DNA from: UBA5336 sp039818165
GTDB taxonomy: Bacteria > Pseudomonadota > Alphaproteobacteria > Caulobacterales > Hyphomonadaceae
DNA: 64,000 bases
Direction of reading: 5' to 3'
Assembly: GCA_039818165.1 (NCBI GenBank)
Contig: JBCBUL010000012.1
Location: 1 to 64,000, forward strand
This document shows positions 17,638 to 26,200 of this stretch, piece by piece (within the stretch, counting starts at the first letter, position 1; every line of letters starts with the position of its first letter). The notes under the pieces are model-generated. The model was not told where the DNA came from, did no database searches, and saw nothing but the letters and a program-made list of their open reading frames with translations. A program made the translations under genes and the position numbers.

Positions 17638-18687
17638 ATGCCGTCTGATCCCGAACCCCAACTGCGCCTTGTGCCGAGTCGAATGCTCAAGGACTGGCTG
17701 GCCGCCGAGAATGCGAGTTTTGCGTTCACCACGTATCAGGCAGGAAAACTCTTTTTTGTAGGGGTGTCGCCCGATGGGGAGTTGTCTGTTTTTGAGCGGA
17801 CCTTCGCCCGCTCCATGGGCTTAGCCCACGAAGGAAACACACTCTGGCTCGCGACCCTCTACCAACTCTGGCGCTTCGAGAATTTTCTTGATCCCGGACA
17901 AGTCGATCAGGGGTATGATGCCGTGTTCGTCCCGCTTGAGGGGCGCACCACAGGTGATGTGGACATACATGATGTGGTGCTTGGGGCTGAAGGTCGTCCC
18001 AACTTTGTTGTGACCCGTTTTAACTGTGTGGCTGAACTCGACGAGACGGCCAGTTTTCGCCCCGTCTGGCGCCCGCCTTTCATCGACCGGGTCGCCGCTG
18101 AAGACCGCTGTCATCTCAACGGGCTCGCCGCAGAGAATGGTGTACTGCGCTACGCGACGGCTGTGGCGCGAACCAATCTGGCCGAAGCCTGGCGCGATGG
18201 CCGGCGCGAAGGTGGGATTGTCATGTCCATCCCCGATGATGAGATCGTGGCGACCGGCCTCTCCATGCCCCATTCCCCGCGCCTGCATCGCGGCGAACTC
18301 TACGTCCTGAATGCTGGCAGTGGGGAATTCGGTCGGGTGGATCTGGCCACCGGAAAGTTCGAACCCATCGCATTTTGTCGCGGGTTTCTGCGGGGGCTCG
18401 CTCTGGTCGGCAACTATGCGATTGTCGGGGCATCCTTGCCGAGACGCGCAAGTGCCTTTGAGGGCCTCGCCCTGCAAGAGCGCCTCGAAAGGGAAGGCGT
18501 TGGCGCCAAGTGCTCGATCTCTATCGTCAACCTGCAGACAGGTGACGTGGAGCATTCATTGCAGATCGAGGGTGTTGTCGAAGAGCTTTACGATGTTGCG
18601 GCTCTTCCGGGTGTTCGCAACCCAAAAGCGCTCGGTTTCCGGACGCGGGAAATTCAGCACGCGCTGAAGTTGGGCCAGTCCCGTTAG
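17638..18687 (+). CDS. TIGR03032 family protein (DUF4915-type beta-propeller)
   Basis: A 349-aa protein without a signal peptide. The blocks GKLFFVGVSPDGELSVFER, DIHDVV, CHLNGLA, GLSMPHSPRLH, LYVLNAGSGEFG and FCRGFLRGLALVGNYAIVGAS recur in TIGR03032, predicted to fold as a propeller. The function of the family is not established. It stands alone between tRNA-Glu and the cold-shock gene. Confidence 0.75.
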   Translation: MPSDPEPQLRLVPSRMLKDWLAAENASFAFTTYQAGKLFFVGVSPDGELSVFERTFARSMGLAHEGNTLWLATLYQLWRFENFLDPGQVDQGYDAVFVPLEGRTTGDVDIHDVVLGAEGRPNFVVTRFNCVAELDETASFRPVWRPPFIDRVAAEDRCHLNGLAAENGVLRYATAVARTNLAEAWRDGRREGGIVMSIPDDEIVATGLSMPHSPRLHRGELYVLNAGSGEFGRVDLATGKFEPIAFCRGFLRGLALVGNYAIVGASLPRRASAFEGLALQERLEREGVGAKCSISIVNLQTGDVEHSLQIEGVVEELYDVAALPGVRNPKALGFRTREIQHALKLGQSR

Positions 18688-18791
18688 CGCGCAGCTGCTG
18701 TGAGCAATGGGTAGCACCTTTCCAAGAATTCACAGCCATTCCCTGAGCCAAGCCGTGACAAATCTCCAGTCTGCGCTTAACTAAAGGGCTG

Positions 18792-19334
18792 ATGGGGAAT
18801 TTTAGACTGATGACTCAACCCGCAAAGGATGAGATGGGCGTCGAGCCCGACAGTGTGCGCGTGATTGGACGGATCAAATGGTTCGACCAAGCCAAGGGCT
18901 ATGGATTTGTGGTCAGTGAGACCGCGCAGGACATCCATATCGGCGAAGATATTCTCCTCCATGTCAGTTGCCTGAAAGAGTATGGCGAAACCTATGCTGA
19001 CGAGGAAGCGCGCATCGTTTGCGACGCCGTTCATCGCGAGCGTGGCTGGCAGGTTTCCCATATCATTGAGATGGACAAGCCGCGCGCGACTGCGGCCCGC
19101 GAAAGCGGAGAAGCGCCAAAGCTCGAGCCGGTCATCGTCAAATGGTTCAACCGTACAAAGGGCTATGGGTTTGTGAATCGGGCCGGCGAGACGGAAGACA
19201 TATTCATCCATGCCACTGTCCTGCGTCCGGCCGGCATTGAAGAGGTTGACCCCGGTCAGCGCCTCCTTGCAGCCGTGGTGTCGGGGGCGAAAGGCGCGCA
19301 TATTTCGCTGGTGCAGCTGCCGTTCGAAGATTGA
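18792..19334 (+). CDS. Twin cold-shock-domain protein
   Basis: A 180-aa protein with two cold-shock domains. The first (about 22-85) has GRIKWFDQAKGYGFVV and ILLHVSCL; the second (about 110-178) has VIVKWFNRTKGYGFVNR and DIFIHATVLR, so both keep RNP1-like and RNP2-like nucleic-acid-binding aromatics. A short acidic/Arg linker joins them. Two-domain CSPs are typical of alphaproteobacteria such as Caulobacter, where they act as RNA chaperones. An alternative ATG lies at 18810. A DUF192 gene follows 67 bases later. Confidence 0.9.
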   Translation: MGNFRLMTQPAKDEMGVEPDSVRVIGRIKWFDQAKGYGFVVSETAQDIHIGEDILLHVSCLKEYGETYADEEARIVCDAVHRERGWQVSHIIEMDKPRATAARESGEAPKLEPVIVKWFNRTKGYGFVNRAGETEDIFIHATVLRPAGIEEVDPGQRLLAAVVSGAKGAHISLVQLPFED

Positions 19335-19401
19335 GCGCAGCAGAGGGGCGTAACCCTCTACAGAAAACCTATTGTGATGGCGCGGCGGGGCGGCTAAGCC
19401 G

Positions 19402-19899
19402 ATGGCCATGTCACGTTCATTGCTTTTATCGCTCGTCGTCCTTTTTGCCGGAAGCCTGATTGGGGCGCCTCACATGGTCCACGCGCAGGAAGCCGCCCAG
19501 CCCACCCTTGAGACATCGCCGCTAACCATCGTGTCCGGCGACGCTCGACATGCCTTTACGGTAGAACTCGCGCAAACCCAGGAGCAGATCGCCACGGGCA
19601 TGATGTTTCGAACCGAGATGGCGCGCGATATGGGGATGCTATTTGATATGGGCGTGCCGCGCCGCGTCAGTTTCTTCATGAAGAATACGCTGATCCCACT
19701 CGATATGTTGTTTGTCGACAGCGATGGCCGGGTGCTTGCGATTGCCGAGAATGCCGTGCCTGGCTCCTTGCGATTGATTGATCCCGGCGTGCCCGTAAAA
19801 GCTGTTCTCGAACTGAATGGCGGGCAGGCCGGCGAACTCGGTATCTCGCCCGGCGATAGTGTTGAGCACGCGCTGTTTGCGCCCAGCGATGGCGAATAG
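19402..19899 (+). CDS. Exported DUF192 protein
   Basis: A 165-aa protein with a clear signal peptide (MAMSRSLLLSLVVLFAGSLIG..., cleavage probably after VHAQ-A near residue 30), then the DUF192 domain. Its blocks are FTVELAQTQEQIATGMMFR, MGMLFDMG, VSFFMKNTLIPLDMLFVDSDGRV and VLELNGGQAGELGISPGD. The biochemical role is unknown. It follows the twin cold-shock gene, and its end overlaps the thioesterase start by 11 bases. Confidence 0.88.
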   Translation: MAMSRSLLLSLVVLFAGSLIGAPHMVHAQEAAQPTLETSPLTIVSGDARHAFTVELAQTQEQIATGMMFRTEMARDMGMLFDMGVPRRVSFFMKNTLIPLDMLFVDSDGRVLAIAENAVPGSLRLIDPGVPVKAVLELNGGQAGELGISPGDSVEHALFAPSDGE

Positions 19900-20314
19900 T
19901 CCAAACGAAATTCCAGAGGGTTTTTCTGCTGCAAAGCTGCGCGGTCCCTTCACACAGCACAATGGGCCCGTTTACCGCGCTGACGATCCGGAAGACCTGA
20001 GATCCGGCCTGCTCATTCTGGATCGCCACTGCAATGGTATGGGGTTTCTCCATGGCGGAATGCTGGCGGCGTTTTCCGATAGCGCGCTGGCCTGGGCTGT
20101 CTGGTGGCATACGCAGAGACGTTCGGTCACGCTAAAGCTTACAATGACCTATCTCAGTGCGGTGCAAACCGGCACGTGGCTGGAAGCGCACCCTGAGGTG
20201 ACCGCTGAACGCGATGATTGCGTGCACCTTTTTGCGGACGTGATCGGACAAAATGGCACCAAAGTAGCGCGGGCAGATGCGGTGTTTCGTCTTTTGCGGC
20301 GGAATCGCACTTAA
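19889..20314 (+). CDS. PaaI/hotdog-fold thioesterase
   Basis: A 141-aa hotdog protein. HCNGMGFLHGGMLAAFSDSALAW is the PaaI-type active site region, with HGGM and the acidic residue in the following helix. It probably hydrolyses an acyl-CoA, substrate unknown. ATG 19889 lies inside the end of the DUF192 gene, suggesting translational coupling; upstream in-frame starts would add a tail translated from the DUF192 frame. Confidence 0.82.
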   Translation: MANSPNEIPEGFSAAKLRGPFTQHNGPVYRADDPEDLRSGLLILDRHCNGMGFLHGGMLAAFSDSALAWAVWWHTQRRSVTLKLTMTYLSAVQTGTWLEAHPEVTAERDDCVHLFADVIGQNGTKVARADAVFRLLRRNRT

Positions 20315-20386
20315 TTTCACCGATCTGACTGCACTGGACCGCGAAAGGGACTTGTGCAGGGGGGCGTGTTTTGAGTATCTGGAGTC

Positions 20387-20460
<74 letters not shown>

Positions 20461-20488
20461 TTTTTTTGTCGTCACCGGGAGACCAGCC

Positions 20489-20794
20489 TTGGACGCGCGG
20501 ATCTACAAACCGAACAGGTCTCAGATGCAGGCGGGGCGCGGAGGCACTCAAAAGTGGGTGCTTGAGTTCATCAAGGATGGTCAGCGCAGCACAGACCCGC
20601 TTATGGGCTGGACCAGTATTGATGACACAGCAGGGCAAGTCCGGCTGGAATTTGACACCCGTGAGGCCGCGATTGCTTACGCCAAGCGTGAAGACCTGAC
20701 GTTTCGGGTCGACGAACCGCGAGAGCCCAAGCGCCTTGTGAAGTCATACGCGGAGAACTTCAGCGCCAACCGCAAGCGTCCCTGGACCCACTGA
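20489..20794 (+). CDS. NDUFS4-like accessory subunit of NADH dehydrogenase (complex I)
   Basis: A 101-aa protein matching the bacterial ETC_C1_NDUFS4 family: ARIYKPNRSQMQAGR at the start, KWVLEF, DPLMGWTSIDDTAGQVRLEF in the middle, and the ending SYAENFSANRKRPWTH. It is an accessory subunit of alphaproteobacterial complex I. The start is TTG 20489, preceded by CGGGAGA; the next ATG would cut off the conserved ARIYKP segment. It lies between tRNA-Pro and tRNA-Arg, away from nuo genes. Confidence 0.9.
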   Translation: MDARIYKPNRSQMQAGRGGTQKWVLEFIKDGQRSTDPLMGWTSIDDTAGQVRLEFDTREAAIAYAKREDLTFRVDEPREPKRLVKSYAENFSANRKRPWTH

Positions 20795-20806
20795 TTTCCT
20801 GAAATT

Positions 20807-20883
20807 GGCCCCTTAGCTCAACTGGATAGAGCACCGGACTTCTAATCCGACGGTTGCAGGTTCGAGTCCTGCAGGGGTCGCCA
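20807..20883 (+). tRNA. tRNA-Arg (anticodon TCT)
   Basis: A standard cloverleaf with acceptor GGCCCCT/AGGGGTC, anticodon loop CTTCTAA flanked by CCGGA/TCCG pairs, T-loop TTCGAGT and encoded CCA. Reads AGA and AGG. Confidence 0.97.
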
Positions 20884-21057
20884 TTGGGCGGTCTAAATCC
20901 GGCTGGCTGAGCAAAGTTAACGCCAAGCTCTCCGACGTTTCGAAATTTATCGAGGGGTTTCACGGCCTATAAATGTCTCTCCCCTACAACGGCAGGGTGC
21001 CCGTAAGAGGCGCATCAACAAACAAACGGGCTTGGCCCGGGTAGATGGAGTTTCATA

Positions 21058-21882
21058 ATGAACCTGAAGAAGGCCCTTCTCGCAGGCGCTGCTCTGATGG
21101 CTGTTGCCGGTATGCCGGCACAAGCCTCAATCGTCGATAACCCTCACTTCCGCGTGCTCGGTCTCGTGGTTGTCTGGAGCGCAGACGCCGGCGGCAACAC
21201 CGTGGTCAACGACTTTGTTATCGGCGCCGGCGCGGCAGGCGGCACGGACCTGATTTCAGGCACCAACGGCAACACGGTCGTGACCGGATCGCTCGCTGCG
21301 ACAGCAACTAGCGTTGGCGGCGCGTCGAACTTCGACATCACCGGCGCTGTCACCAGCCCGAACTTCTCTGATGTCAACTCAGACGGTTTCCTCGACGCAG
21401 GCGACACGTTTGACGCGTTCACGATCGACGACACGACCGATGTGGGCGTGAGCGGCGCTCAGCTGAATTCCAGTTTCTTCGTTGCGTCCAACACGGCGTT
21501 CAACATCGTTGCAGACGCTGACCTGGTCACCGACCCTGCCACGACGGACTTCACCCTGGCTGACATCGGCTTCTCCCTGTCACACACCAATGATGACACG
21601 GGCCAAACCGAAGCTGACGGCACGACCGCCTTTGCTTTCGGCAGCGCGGCGAACGCTTCCGTTGGAACCAGCACCGCAGCGGTTACCGACCTCGGCGACA
21701 TCGAAACCGCAGGCACTGTATTCACGGGGAGCGCGCGTACCGCTGCCAACCGTGGTACGATCCAGGAGCAGTCGGTTCGCTTTGATGCAACCTACACGCT
21801 CGGCGGAACCCAAGGCTACGACCTGTCCATGGGTGCTGGCGACGTCGAAGCAGACGTGACCTACACGATCTTCGTGCCTTGA
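21058..21882 (+). CDS. Secreted protein A, putative surface/fibre subunit (unknown family)
   Basis: A 274-aa protein with a clean signal peptide (MNLKKALLAGAALMAVAG...AQA). The mature part is acidic, Gly/Thr/Asp-rich, has no Lys or Cys, and alternates short hydrophobic strands, as in beta-rich surface proteins. It is homologous to the protein at 22893-23744: both contain GFLDA followed by an acidic/aromatic run, a serine-aromatic strand (SSFFVASN / RSFYLTSR), LADIGFS / LADVGFS, a DLGDI block, QSVRFD, and YDLSMGAG near the C-terminus. A TATAAA at 20968 may be its -10. A hairpin terminator follows, so this first gene may be made in excess of the chaperone. No known family recognised. Confidence 0.7.
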   Translation: MNLKKALLAGAALMAVAGMPAQASIVDNPHFRVLGLVVVWSADAGGNTVVNDFVIGAGAAGGTDLISGTNGNTVVTGSLAATATSVGGASNFDITGAVTSPNFSDVNSDGFLDAGDTFDAFTIDDTTDVGVSGAQLNSSFFVASNTAFNIVADADLVTDPATTDFTLADIGFSLSHTNDDTGQTEADGTTAFAFGSAANASVGTSTAAVTDLGDIETAGTVFTGSARTAANRGTIQEQSVRFDATYTLGGTQGYDLSMGAGDVEADVTYTIFVP

Positions 21883-21914
21883 TCGCACGCTTCAGCGTAA
21901 CCTGATCTAATAGG

Positions 21915-21943
21915 ACAGCCCGGCGACATGCCGGGCTGTTTCC
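21915..21943 (+). terminator. Hairpin terminator/attenuator after secreted protein A
   Basis: ACAGCCCGGC pairs perfectly with GCCGGGCTGT (10 bp) around GACAT, followed by a short T-run (TTTCC). It lies between the first subunit gene and the chaperone gene, so it may act as a partial terminator that sets their ratio. Confidence 0.75.
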
Positions 21944-22041
21944 GTTTCGGAAGATGTCAGTGCGGGACGCAGCGCGTATACCGCAAAGTAACCCTCTTGG
22001 TGTCATTCAAAGCCTTCAAGTTACCTGACCAAGGGGTCTCC

Positions 22042-22893
22042 ATGCGCAGTTTTATCCTCTCCACAGTTGGTATTCTCTTTTTGGTGTTGGGCGCGCCGCA
22101 GCCTGCCTTTGGGTTCGGTGTCGGTATCCAGCCCACGACCGTGGAAATGGAAGTCGAGCCAGGTGAGCGCAAACGGCAAGTCATCAATATCGGTAATGTG
22201 CACCAGGAGAAGACTATCTCTCTGACCATTGGTCTGGCGGACTGGGCCCTGACCGAAGATGGGCAGATCTCCCTCTCGCCTCCCGGAGACACGGAACGCT
22301 CCAGCGCCGAGTGGGTTCGGTTCAGCCCTGCCTTTGTAACTCTAGAACCCGGCGAGACCCAGGAAATCGTGGTTGATATGGCCGCTCCGGTGCGATTGCG
22401 CACCGCTGGCGACTATCGCTTCGCGCTTCTGGCATCGACAATCCTGCCCGATGAGCGCAATGCCGGGTCCGGTGTTTGGCGGCGTTACCAACTGGCCAGC
22501 CTATTCTATCTTACGGTTGGCGATGCCGAGAGTTCGCCCGCCATTACGTCCAGCGGTGTCGTCGTGTCAGAGGCCGGGCAGACTGTACTGGGTCTTCGCG
22601 TTGAGAATGAGGGCAACGCCCATGCCCGCCTCGGCGGAACGGTGAACATTGAGACCAAGTCCGGCGAAACCGTGAGCGAACCGATTGGGAACCTGGTCGT
22701 ACTGGATGGTGCGGCGCGCAACTACCAACTGCCCCTATCGGTGTCTCTGGACGAGGCCGAGTCGATCTCTGTAGCCCTCGAAAATACATTTGCGCCGCAG
22801 TTTTCCAACCGGTTTCAGGTGCTTGAGCCACATGCTGTCCCGGTGCCTCAGAAGCGAGCCGCAATTGCCAACGAAGACGCTGCTCTGGAGTGA
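22042..22893 (+). CDS. PapD-like periplasmic chaperone
   Basis: A 283-aa exported protein with signal peptide MRSFILSTVGILFLVLGAPQ. The N-terminal Ig-like domain has VGIQPTTVEMEVEPGERKR followed by VINIGN, and later FSPAFVTLEPGETQEIVVDM and AGDYRFALLAS, the pattern of fimbrial chaperones of the PapD superfamily. A second beta domain (about 170-265) has LGLRVENEGNAHARLGGTV. I place the start at ATG 22042 after AAGGGG. Its TGA overlaps the ATG of the next gene (TGATG), so the chaperone and protein C are translationally coupled. No usher gene is visible. Confidence 0.75.
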   Translation: MRSFILSTVGILFLVLGAPQPAFGFGVGIQPTTVEMEVEPGERKRQVINIGNVHQEKTISLTIGLADWALTEDGQISLSPPGDTERSSAEWVRFSPAFVTLEPGETQEIVVDMAAPVRLRTAGDYRFALLASTILPDERNAGSGVWRRYQLASLFYLTVGDAESSPAITSSGVVVSEAGQTVLGLRVENEGNAHARLGGTVNIETKSGETVSEPIGNLVVLDGAARNYQLPLSVSLDEAESISVALENTFAPQFSNRFQVLEPHAVPVPQKRAAIANEDAALE

Positions 22894-23744
22894 TGAAAAA
22901 CGCCCTGCGGACACTTCTTGTCGCGGTTGCTGGCGCTCTCACTGCGTTTGGCGCTGAAGCCCAGTCTTTTCTGGACTCAGATTTCTACTGCCGAACCTAT
23001 GGCTGCGTCGTCGTCCATGACGGCTTCACCTTCGACGTTTACGACAACTATATTTTCGCCAATGGGCGAACGGTGGCGCCTGACCAGCCCATGATCCCGT
23101 GGACGGGAAATCCATTCCAGGGGACCGGCGCAGTCCAACCCGTTTTCACGGGGACACGTACCGAGGGGTTTCACACCGTTCCGTTGCAGGAAGAGGGCGT
23201 TGTCTTCGGTGTCGATTTTGATGGTGGTGGGACGATCGATCTCTCAACAACCGCGAATCAGCGCGGATTTCTCGATGCGAGTGGTGTTTTCGAGCCTTTC
23301 CAGTTCTCGGAAACATCCGTTTTGCGTGCAAGCGAGCAATCAAGCCAGCGAAGCTTTTATCTGACCTCGCGCACCGATTTTTATGTTGCCGCCCAGGCCA
23401 CAAATCTTGGGGAAGGGTCCGCTTTTAATTCACCAACCCGATTGGCCGATGTTGGGTTTTCCTATGGGATTACGCGGAACGGAAACGATGCTGGCATGGC
23501 CTTTGGATCGCGTGCGCGAAACGGCAATTATTTCTCTGCGCTGAATGCGGTCGATGACCTCGGAGACATCACGTCACCGACCTATATTCTTGAGTTCAGA
23601 AACGCCATTCGCCGACGTTCCGCAAACTCGCTTCCGGACCAGTCCGTGCGCTTCGACTACACCTATGGCTTCTCAGATTATGACCTCTCCATGGGGGCCG
23701 GATATCTGCGCTACCAGATCGAGTTCACATTCTATAATCGCTAG
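22893..23744 (+). CDS. Secreted protein C, paralogue of protein A, putative minor/tip subunit
   Basis: A 283-aa protein with a signal peptide ending GAEAQ. Homology to the protein at 21058 runs along most of its length: a VVV strand near the N-terminus, GFLDASGVFEPF, RSFYLTSR, LADVGFSYG, DDLGDI, QSVRFDYTY and DYDLSMGAG. Unlike protein A it has two N-terminal cysteines (FYCRTYGC) that could form a disulfide, and many aromatics. Its coupling to a chaperone suggests a low-abundance partner of protein A, for example a tip or anchor. That role is inference. Confidence 0.7.
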   Translation: MKNALRTLLVAVAGALTAFGAEAQSFLDSDFYCRTYGCVVVHDGFTFDVYDNYIFANGRTVAPDQPMIPWTGNPFQGTGAVQPVFTGTRTEGFHTVPLQEEGVVFGVDFDGGGTIDLSTTANQRGFLDASGVFEPFQFSETSVLRASEQSSQRSFYLTSRTDFYVAAQATNLGEGSAFNSPTRLADVGFSYGITRNGNDAGMAFGSRARNGNYFSALNAVDDLGDITSPTYILEFRNAIRRRSANSLPDQSVRFDYTYGFSDYDLSMGAGYLRYQIEFTFYNR

Positions 23745-23781
23745 ACTTGCAGGGGCGCCAGGACACCTCCATGTTGGCACC

Positions 23782-24141
23782 ATGACCAGACGACCAAGAC
23801 CCAAGATCGTTTCCCTGAGCGAAGCTGCTGCGCAGCAAGTGAAGGGCATTATGGATGCGCGCGGCTCCGGCTATTTACGCGTGGGTGTCACGAATGGCGG
23901 CTGCGCGGGCATGGAATATGTCATGGACTATGTCGACGCTCCGGGGCCACTGGATGAACTGGTCGAAGACCGCGGCGTGAAGATCGTGGTAGATGCGAAG
24001 GCAGTTCTGTTCCTTCTCGGATCCGAGGTCGACTATGAGACAACACTGCTTCACGAGAAGTTCGTGTTCAGAAATCCGAACCAAACGGATGCCTGTGGTT
24101 GCGGCGAGAGCGTGACCATTGTGCCTGCTGAGCAGGCCTGA
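23782..24141 (+). CDS. sufA: Iron-sulfur cluster A-type carrier, SufA-like
   Basis: A 119-aa HesB/IscA family protein. The three cluster cysteines are in VTNGGCAGMEYVMDY and DACGCGES near the C-terminus, the C...CxC pattern. The N-terminus IVSLSEAAAQQVKGIM is the usual A-type helix. It delivers Fe-S clusters to target enzymes. ATG 23782 gives the expected length. In many alphaproteobacteria sufA closes the suf operon, but no other suf gene is nearby. A second A-type carrier (erpA) is at 35.9 kb. Confidence 0.88.
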   Translation: MTRRPRPKIVSLSEAAAQQVKGIMDARGSGYLRVGVTNGGCAGMEYVMDYVDAPGPLDELVEDRGVKIVVDAKAVLFLLGSEVDYETTLLHEKFVFRNPNQTDACGCGESVTIVPAEQA

Positions 24142-24319
24142 TCTGTAATAAACGCTACAGAATGTGTGGTATCGTACGTTTGCCCGAACGGCGGCGGTCT
24201 CTACGGCTCTGTTACGTCATCGAAATAAGTCGTGCGTTTGTACGAGATGTTTTTAGACCTAAAATCGCCTAGCGAAGGCCGAACCTTGCCGCAGGCCGAA
24301 ATGTTATCAATTTGGGAGG

Positions 24320-25360
24320 CTAGGCGCGGTCGACATCCGCCGGTGCAGGGGCACCCAGGGCAGCATAGATATCCGCTGACGGCGTACTGTAGGGATCTAT
24401 CCCAAGCGCAAAGGCCGTGTCGACTGTCATATACCCGACATTCAGATCGTTTGCCCTTTGGAAGGCTTCCATGGCGCGCTGGGTGCGCGGCCCGAAAGCG
24501 CCGTCCACAAGGGTGGGGAAGCCTGCATCCGTCAAAGCGCCCTGGATCTCTGCCACTTTGAACCGGTCCGTGTTCGTCTCGCACAGGACTTCCGCCCATG
24601 TGAGCTCGTTGCCACCGACCACAACTTCGCGTGTCACGGTCTCATAGACGGCTGGAACGACGGTCCGGCGTTCCTCGGCCGGACGCACCAAAACGCGCAC
24701 CTGGCGGTCCTCGAAAACGGCGGGAATGATCTCTTCGTCATAGCGAGCGGGCTGAACGACCACTTCCCGGCGAATCGTTTCGTATCGCGCGGGAATGATG
24801 CGTTCCTCAAGCCGAGGCGGGGCTACCATCCGTGTGCGGGTGATCGTTTGGATTTTGGCTGGTTCAATAACGCGGCAGAGCACTTCGCCCGTGGCGATCT
24901 GTCCGTTGGCTGCGTCGGGCTGGGAGTCGGTTCCTGCCGCGCCGCGACCGTACAAGCCCGAGCCGGTTTTCCAGACCACGCGTTCTGGCTCGACTACAAC
25001 CGTTTCAGTGTAGGTTTCAAACTGGGCTGGGACAACAAAGCGTTCAACGCGCTCGGGTTGCACAAGGACTTGTTCCTCGACCGTCTCGGTGACGGCGGGG
25101 ATAAACCGATACTGTGACGTCGCTTCCTTCACCATGACCCTGGTGGTGCTAGTCTCATACACCGCTGGGATCACTTCGATCCGAAATGTCTCAGGCGATA
25201 CAAGCTGCTCTTCGACGACCGATTGGGTGATCTCCGGGGAGAGCACGCGCGCAAAGCACTGACCGTCCTGCGAGGCAGGCGGGAACTGCGCAGAGACCTG
25301 CGCGAGCGCGACTGGCGCGGTGACAAGGGCGATAACGAAGAGCAAGAACTGGCGGAGCAT
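24320..25360 (-). CDS. Exported repeat protein with C-terminal peptidoglycan-binding domain
   Basis: A 346-aa protein with a signal peptide (MLRQFLLFVIALVTAPVALAQ). Residues about 40-270 hold about eight copies of a 22-residue unit, consensus [IV][IV]PA-x-[YF]-ET-xxx-x-V-x-V-x-P-x, in two blocks that each open with a Cys-containing variant (CFARVLSPE and CRVIEPA) and are separated by a Gly/Ala linker. The C-terminal 80 residues are a PG_binding_1 domain (IQGALTDAGF, DGAFGPRTQRAMEAFQRAN). The layout suggests a beta-rich stalk anchored to the wall. Function unknown. Start 25360 is at the signal peptide; the longer frame adds only a basic lead. Confidence 0.75.
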   Translation of the reverse strand: MLRQFLLFVIALVTAPVALAQVSAQFPPASQDGQCFARVLSPEITQSVVEEQLVSPETFRIEVIPAVYETSTTRVMVKEATSQYRFIPAVTETVEEQVLVQPERVERFVVPAQFETYTETVVVEPERVVWKTGSGLYGRGAAGTDSQPDAANGQIATGEVLCRVIEPAKIQTITRTRMVAPPRLEERIIPARYETIRREVVVQPARYDEEIIPAVFEDRQVRVLVRPAEERRTVVPAVYETVTREVVVGGNELTWAEVLCETNTDRFKVAEIQGALTDAGFPTLVDGAFGPRTQRAMEAFQRANDLNVGYMTVDTAFALGIDPYSTPSADIYAALGAPAPADVDRA

Positions 25361-25621
25361 TGGAAGACATTCCTTACGTCTGCGTAATGGATATGCCTTC
25401 AAGTGCGGATTGCGTAAAGAAAAAAATCTTAGAGATTACATGAATTTAGCGCAGAAAGCCGGAATTCGCGTCGGATTCGAAAAATCTCCATTAACGTTAA
25501 AAATCGTCCAGTGGGCGAGCCTCAATCGGACACACTCGCGAGCGGGTAGAAAAGACTGCGCCGCGTACTGGATAAGCGCTAGGTCCATGCTAATCTCTCG
25601 TTCAACTGGACGACACGACCT

Positions 25622-26200
25622 ATGACAAAATCCGAAACTCGACGGGGCGAAGCGCGCGATGATATTGTGCGGAGTGTGCTCGAAATAATTGCCGAAAACG
25701 GCATTGAAAGCGTGACGCATCGATCTGCGGCCGCAAAAACGGGCGTTTCACCAGGCACGGTGACCTATCATTTCGCGACGCGCGACTCGCTGATCGATGC
25801 GGCTCTAACCCAATATGTGAGCGAATATCAGGCCGGATTGGCCGAAGCGGTGGCGAATCAACCGATTTCGTCGCGCGAAGCATTGATCCGGTTCCTTGTT
25901 GGAACCACGGCGCTTCAGCCAGATCACCTGACCCTGTCGATCATCGAGGCTGAAATGGCGCTATTGGCGCAGCGCACGGGCCGGCTCGCCGGTGTCCTGC
26001 AGGCCTGGCAACGCTCGATGGAGCCGATACTCACAGAGGTCCTTGAAGCCATTGGTGTGGCCAGGCCCGTGGAAGCGGCCCGTACACTGGTTGCCATCTG
26101 CCGTGGCACGGAGTTCGAAGTCATGGCGCGGGGGGCCGAGATCGAGCCGGAGACACTGCGCGCCCGGCTCGAAGCGGTCCTGAACGGATTGATGCTCTAG
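25622..26200 (+). CDS. TetR family transcriptional regulator
   Basis: A 192-aa regulator. The helix-turn-helix is in residues 12-57: IVRSVLEIIAENGIESVTHR, AAKTGVSPGTVTYHFATRDSL. The C-terminal ligand domain is not assigned. It converges with a thioesterase gene (4-base overlap) and precedes an acyl-CoA dehydrogenase, so a role in fatty acid or acyl-CoA catabolism is likely but inferred. Confidence 0.88.
   Translation: MTKSETRRGEARDDIVRSVLEIIAENGIESVTHRSAAAKTGVSPGTVTYHFATRDSLIDAALTQYVSEYQAGLAEAVANQPISSREALIRFLVGTTALQPDHLTLSIIEAEMALLAQRTGRLAGVLQAWQRSMEPILTEVLEAIGVARPVEAARTLVAICRGTEFEVMARGAEIEPETLRARLEAVLNGLML

Noticed and set aside
24142..24319. Possible small RNA or gene in the gap after sufA
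   Set aside because: The GCCTGCTGAGCAGGC hairpin lies at the end of sufA without a T-run, and no open frame with a ribosome site is present.
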